Shown here: piece by piece, positions 23,654 to 25,822 of the stretch
Layout of the letters: each line of letters begins with the position of its first letter
Numbering within the stretch: the first letter of the stretch is position 1
From: Spirochaetaceae bacterium
GTDB taxonomy: Bacteria > Spirochaetota > Spirochaetia > Treponematales > Breznakiellaceae
DNA: 25,822 nucleotides
Direction: 5' to 3'
NCBI GenBank assembly: GCA_031290205.1
Contig: JAITNZ010000038.1
Span: 1-25,822 of the forward strand
The notes under the pieces: model-generated
What the model was told of the DNA's origin: nothing
The model's input: the letters and a program-made list of their open reading frames with translations, nothing else
Database searches by the model: none
Position numbers and translations under genes: made by a program

Positions 23654-23984
23654 ACTGCGCGATTTTCAATCCGCCTCAGGCGGTTTCAGCCTTGCCTTCA
23701 GTATGAGAAGGGCGATTCGAGCCATTGGGTGTTTAATTCCCCGCCCCTTGGGGCGGTTAAAACTGGGGGTGCGGGGGATATGTTCCCCCGCATATACAAA
23801 GATTTCAAGCAGAAATCTTCAATACCCCGTGGCTTGCCGCGGGGATTCTTTATTCGCGGGAACGGACGGGGCGGGGAAGGCGCCTCCTACGCCCCCCCGC
23901 AACTCAAGGAATCACCACTCGCATTGCTTGTAGCTGTGTGAATGCTTGTAGGTGCTGCGGTGGTCTATACAGCGGGGATTTTTT
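23654..23984. other. Intergenic hairpin array
   Basis: About 330 bases without a convincing gene between the convergent radical SAM and pnuC genes. Five hairpins follow one another: 23671-23683 (CCGCC-TCA-GGCGG, part of the dispersed repeat), 23741-23756 (CCGCCCC-TT-GGGGCGG), 23770-23792 (TGCGGGGG and CCCCCGCA), 23799-23819 (AAGATTTC and GAAATCTT, perfect) and 23825-23844 (CCCCGTGG-CTTG-CCGCGGGG). GGACGGGGCGGGGAAGG at about 23865 echoes the arm of the element at 17341. The rest shows nothing I can name. Confidence 0.85.
23663..23703 (-). repeat. Dispersed palindromic repeat, copy c
   Basis: Read on minus: CTGAAGGCAAGGCTGAAACC, then GCCTGAGGCGG and ATTGAAAAT. It matches copy a closely, including flanks. 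Here it sits just after the radical SAM stop and could also act as a weak terminator hairpin. Confidence 0.8.
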
Positions 23985-24677
23985 TTATTCCTCGCCATAT
24001 CCATACCACAAGAACGCTACTTTGAATGAATTGAGTTGGTACATCACCGTCATAGCGAGGTAGATGAGCGCACCGGGCTGTCCTGTGTAGACCATGTAGC
24101 CGTTGAGCGCGATGTTGATGAAGTTGGCGAGTATCCAGCCTATCCACGACACTGCTTTTCCCTCTACCATAAGATACTGAGAAACGACCTGAACGACGAA
24201 CACGATAATATTCAGGGATAGCACCCAGAGCGGCGCGTCTTTCGGCAGAATCGTGTTGGAGAAAAAATAGAGGACGACCGCGCCGAGTCCCGCAAGGGCG
24301 ATAGAAACGATAAGGTTGAGCTTCGTAAATTTCGTTACCTTGATTTCTTTGCCGAGCTTGAAGAAGCCTTTTCCGTAGAGGACAGCGCAGTACAACCCGA
24401 CAAAAACATTGCCGAGCAGTCCGAATCGATAATAGTTGAAACTGTCGAAACCTGCGCCGATAACGCCCAGCCCGCTGCCTGCTTTGCCTTTTTGATTTGC
24501 AAACAACAGCACGATCGTCATGCCGAGAAAGCCTCCGATAAGAGAGGTCAGCCAAATCAGCTCGAAGCTGCCGCTCCAATCATGGACGGCGCTTGCGACC
24601 ACGACGAGAAAACCTACAACGAGCCATACGATATCCCATTGCTTACTTTTGAATAATTTGTAAAAAATTTGTTTCAT
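23985..24677 (-). CDS. pnuC: PnuC-family vitamin or nucleoside transporter
   Basis: A 230-residue membrane protein with about seven hydrophobic helices. The motif WIGWILAN (Trp-x-x-Trp-x-x-x-Asn), placed before the long NIALNGYMVYTGQPG segment, matches the nicotinamide riboside binding motif I recall for PnuC. The family moves nucleosides and related vitamins by facilitated diffusion, followed by trapping. It follows a nucleoside phosphorylase gene by 21 bases, with AAGGAG as ribosome binding site, so the two are an operon. The pairing allows either nicotinamide riboside uptake with phosphorolysis, or uptake of another nucleoside; the motif favours the former. Confidence 0.87.
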   Translation of the reverse strand: MKQIFYKLFKSKQWDIVWLVVGFLVVVASAVHDWSGSFELIWLTSLIGGFLGMTIVLLFANQKGKAGSGLGVIGAGFDSFNYYRFGLLGNVFVGLYCAVLYGKGFFKLGKEIKVTKFTKLNLIVSIALAGLGAVVLYFFSNTILPKDAPLWVLSLNIIVFVVQVVSQYLMVEGKAVSWIGWILANFINIALNGYMVYTGQPGALIYLAMTVMYQLNSFKVAFLWYGYGEE

Positions 24678-24698
24678 TTTTTTCTCCTTATTTGTTAC

Positions 24699-25418
24699 TT
24701 ATTTAACGCGCGCTAAAACTTTTAACGCTAATTCGATTGACGCGATTTCACCTTTTGCTACTTTATCGTCCCCACCGACGAGGGCGTTGACTCCTGCTGA
24801 CAGATCCTCCTGGTAGAGCACCACGTTGTTCAAGATGGAAAGCGTCTTGATACCGCGCAAGAGCCCCAGCGTAAAGAGGATGCCCGATTCCATGTCCGCG
24901 CCGACGACGCCCTTGGATGACCAGTAGGCTTCCGTTTCAGCATTGTCGTCCATATAGAAACCGTCGTGGCTGCGGACCACGCCATAGACGGCGTCGGGCG
25001 CCAACTGTTTTGCGGCGCTAAGGAGTTCCGGCGAGGGCACGGCGGGGAATGCGATATCAACATATTTTTTGGAGAGCCCGTCATCGCGCACTGCGCCGAT
25101 TCCGATGATCAGGCGTCCGAGGTCGATGTCTTTTTGCATTGCGCCCGCGCTGCCGACGCGGATGATCTGCCGGACGCCGATATTGAAGAGCTCCTCCACG
25201 GCGATACCTGCGGAGGGCGCGCCCACGCCGGATGAAAGCACGAGGACCTTCTGTCCCGCATAAACGCCGCAGATTGATTTGAACTCGCGGTTGTAGGCGA
25301 GGTCCCGCGCGCCTTCGAGAGAAGGCTTGAACTTGTCGACCCGAGCCGGATCGCCGACGATGACAGCCTTCGTTACGGCAATCTGCTCGTCTAATTGAAT
25401 GTGTGGTTGTTTTTCCAT
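24699..25418 (-). CDS. udp: Uridine phosphorylase-like nucleoside phosphorylase
   Basis: A 239-residue NP-I family enzyme, normal in length. Motifs: GDPARVDKF (phosphate binding, about 22-30), SSGVGAPSAGIAVEEL, RVGSAGAM, SHDGFYMDD (the nucleoside site) and GADMESGILF, where the ribose-binding MetGlu follows Asp instead of Tyr/Phe-Glu. It splits a nucleoside with phosphate into base and ribose-1-phosphate. Uridine is the likeliest substrate by similarity to E. coli Udp, but the NP-I fold changes specificity easily. Start: ATG 25418 with AGGAG upstream. It is the first gene of a two-gene operon with pnuC, so it may trap what PnuC imports. Confidence 0.87.
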   Translation of the reverse strand: MEKQPHIQLDEQIAVTKAVIVGDPARVDKFKPSLEGARDLAYNREFKSICGVYAGQKVLVLSSGVGAPSAGIAVEELFNIGVRQIIRVGSAGAMQKDIDLGRLIIGIGAVRDDGLSKKYVDIAFPAVPSPELLSAAKQLAPDAVYGVVRSHDGFYMDDNAETEAYWSSKGVVGADMESGILFTLGLLRGIKTLSILNNVVLYQEDLSAGVNALVGGDDKVAKGEIASIELALKVLARVK

Positions 25419-25510
25419 GATGAGTAGCTCCTATAAGACAATGGTAGGTGCTTTATTCAATTTCGTCTACCCTTGCTACGCCTCATCCAGCAATTCAGAA
25501 TTCGAAAATT

Positions 25511-25633
25511 AACCACGAACGACACGAACCACACGAACAAATTGCACACAATTCTCTCGATTTCTGCCTTATTTATCGCTATTGTTCACATTATGTCTCG
25601 TCTTTGTTCGTGCCGTTCGTGAGGTCTGTGGTT
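25511..25633. repeat. 123-bp inverted-repeat element (ACCACGAAC type)
   Basis: Arms 25511-25541 and 25603-25633 are reverse complements at 25 of 31 positions. Each arm is built from CACGAAC units (AACCAC, CACGAAC, CACGAACAAA). The 61-base centre is AT-rich. I recall similar ACCACGAAC-type elements between genes in several bacterial genomes. Confidence 0.8.
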
Positions 25634-25667
25634 GAATTCGGAACTGCTGCTTTTGAGTACAGGCGCG

Positions 25668-25696
25668 TTGACAATTTGCGGAAAACAAGATAGACT
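25668..25696 (+). promoter_or_regulatory. Sigma70-type promoter of the right-edge gene
   Basis: TTGACA (25668-25673), 17 bases, TAGACT (25691-25696). The start codon at 25720 is 24 bases further and GGGAG lies eight bases before it. Confidence 0.6.
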
Positions 25697-25719
25697 CTAC
25701 AGGACAGGGAGCTTATATA

Positions 25720-25822
25720 ATGGCAATAAAAAAAATCAGACCCCAAGTGAATGACGCCCCTTTCATGCTGAAGGCGAGGGCAAAAAGCGCCTGTGGCGCA
25801 GTGAAGCCCGTGGGGGCGTCGG
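25720..25822 (+). CDS. Start of an unidentified gene, cut by the window edge
   Basis: An ATG at 25720 with GGGAG at a good distance and a promoter upstream opens 34 codons to the window end. The peptide begins MAIKKIRPQVNDAPFMLKAR and then reads KSACGAVKPVGAS. Codons 18 to about 29 are copy d of the dispersed palindromic repeat, in the same reading frame as in the tpiA upstream ORF (KTACGGMK there, KSACGAVK here). The product cannot be named: the visible part is probably a repeat-derived extension in front of the real domain. Confidence 0.6.
   Translation, partial: MAIKKIRPQVNDAPFMLKARAKSACGAVKPVGAS
25771..25806 (+). repeat. Dispersed palindromic repeat, copy d
   Basis: AAGGCGAGGGCAAAAA, then GCGCC-TGT-GGCGC (hairpin with a compensating change against CCGCC-TGT-GGCGG) and AGTGAAG. 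It is nested in a larger palindrome, GACGCCCC (25753-25760) and GGGGCGTC (25813-25820). Confidence 0.8.

Larger units (their letters stand above)
25419..25719. other. Intergenic region with inverted-repeat element and promoter
   Basis: Divergent spacer of about 300 bases. It contains the inverted-repeat element at 25511-25633 and a good promoter at 25668-25696. The open frame at 25448-25693 runs through the inverted repeat and looks spurious. Confidence 0.8.

Noticed and set aside
23703..23941. Two overlapping plus-strand ORFs of 70-76 codons
   Set aside because: They translate the hairpin array and GC-rich repeats; no conserved features.
25448..25693. Plus-strand ORF of 81 codons
   Set aside because: It is laid across the inverted-repeat element and ends inside the promoter of the next gene; no ribosome binding site.

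Overview
The window looks like part of a spirochaete chromosome, most likely of the Treponema lineage. This is an inference from gene content and layout: a phosphoglycerate kinase with a SHLGDP loop and an extra charged stretch, a LysM lipoprotein with a relaxed lipobox between pgk and tpiA, an Rpn-type putative transposase, and many short palindromic repeats between genes. No rRNA, tRNA, CRISPR array or phage module was seen.

Left edge (1-1600): the first 36 codons of a transposase run off the left end on the minus strand. A small coiled-coil ORF and an Rpn/PD-(D/E)XK protein with its own good promoter follow.

Main locus (1687-16649, all minus strand): about 15 kb of genes packed as one operon. 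In transcription order these are two ABC exporter half-transporters (one with a degenerate ATP site), a GH3-type acyl-acid amido synthetase, two GT2 glycosyltransferases, a 15-bp minisatellite, two more GT2-type proteins (one degenerate), a stand-alone NRPS module (A-PCP-C), a condensation-M20 amidohydrolase fusion, and a STAS anti-sigma-factor antagonist. Most neighbours overlap by ATGA. The largest apparent gap, between two glycosyltransferases, is itself filled by a 33-codon repeat ORF that joins the stop of one gene to the start of the next. The set looks like a pathway that makes, glycosylates and exports an amide-type small molecule. The adenylation domain lacks the usual substrate-binding Asp, and the GH3 plus M20 pair resembles the conjugate and deconjugate enzymes known from auxin metabolism. 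I do not recognise this gene combination as a described system.

Repeat desert (16660-17605): no convincing gene, but direct repeats, a 158-bp element with 30-bp inverted ends, and two hairpins.

Housekeeping block (17606-23653): pgk, LysM lipoprotein and tpiA on plus. The tpiA leader is duplicated as a 73-bp tandem repeat. Then, on minus, a Cys-rich small protein, cca and a CinA/PncC-type amidohydrolase with overlapping ends, and a divergent radical SAM protein on plus. The divergent pair shares a very compact intergenic region with a perfect consensus sigma70 promoter.

Right part (23654-25822): a hairpin array, a pnuC-nucleoside phosphorylase operon on minus, a 123-bp inverted-repeat element, and the promoter and first codons of a gene that leaves the window. 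A roughly 38-bp palindromic repeat recurs at 19561, 19634, 23663 (minus) and 25771. In three of these places it lies in an open reading frame near the start of a gene.
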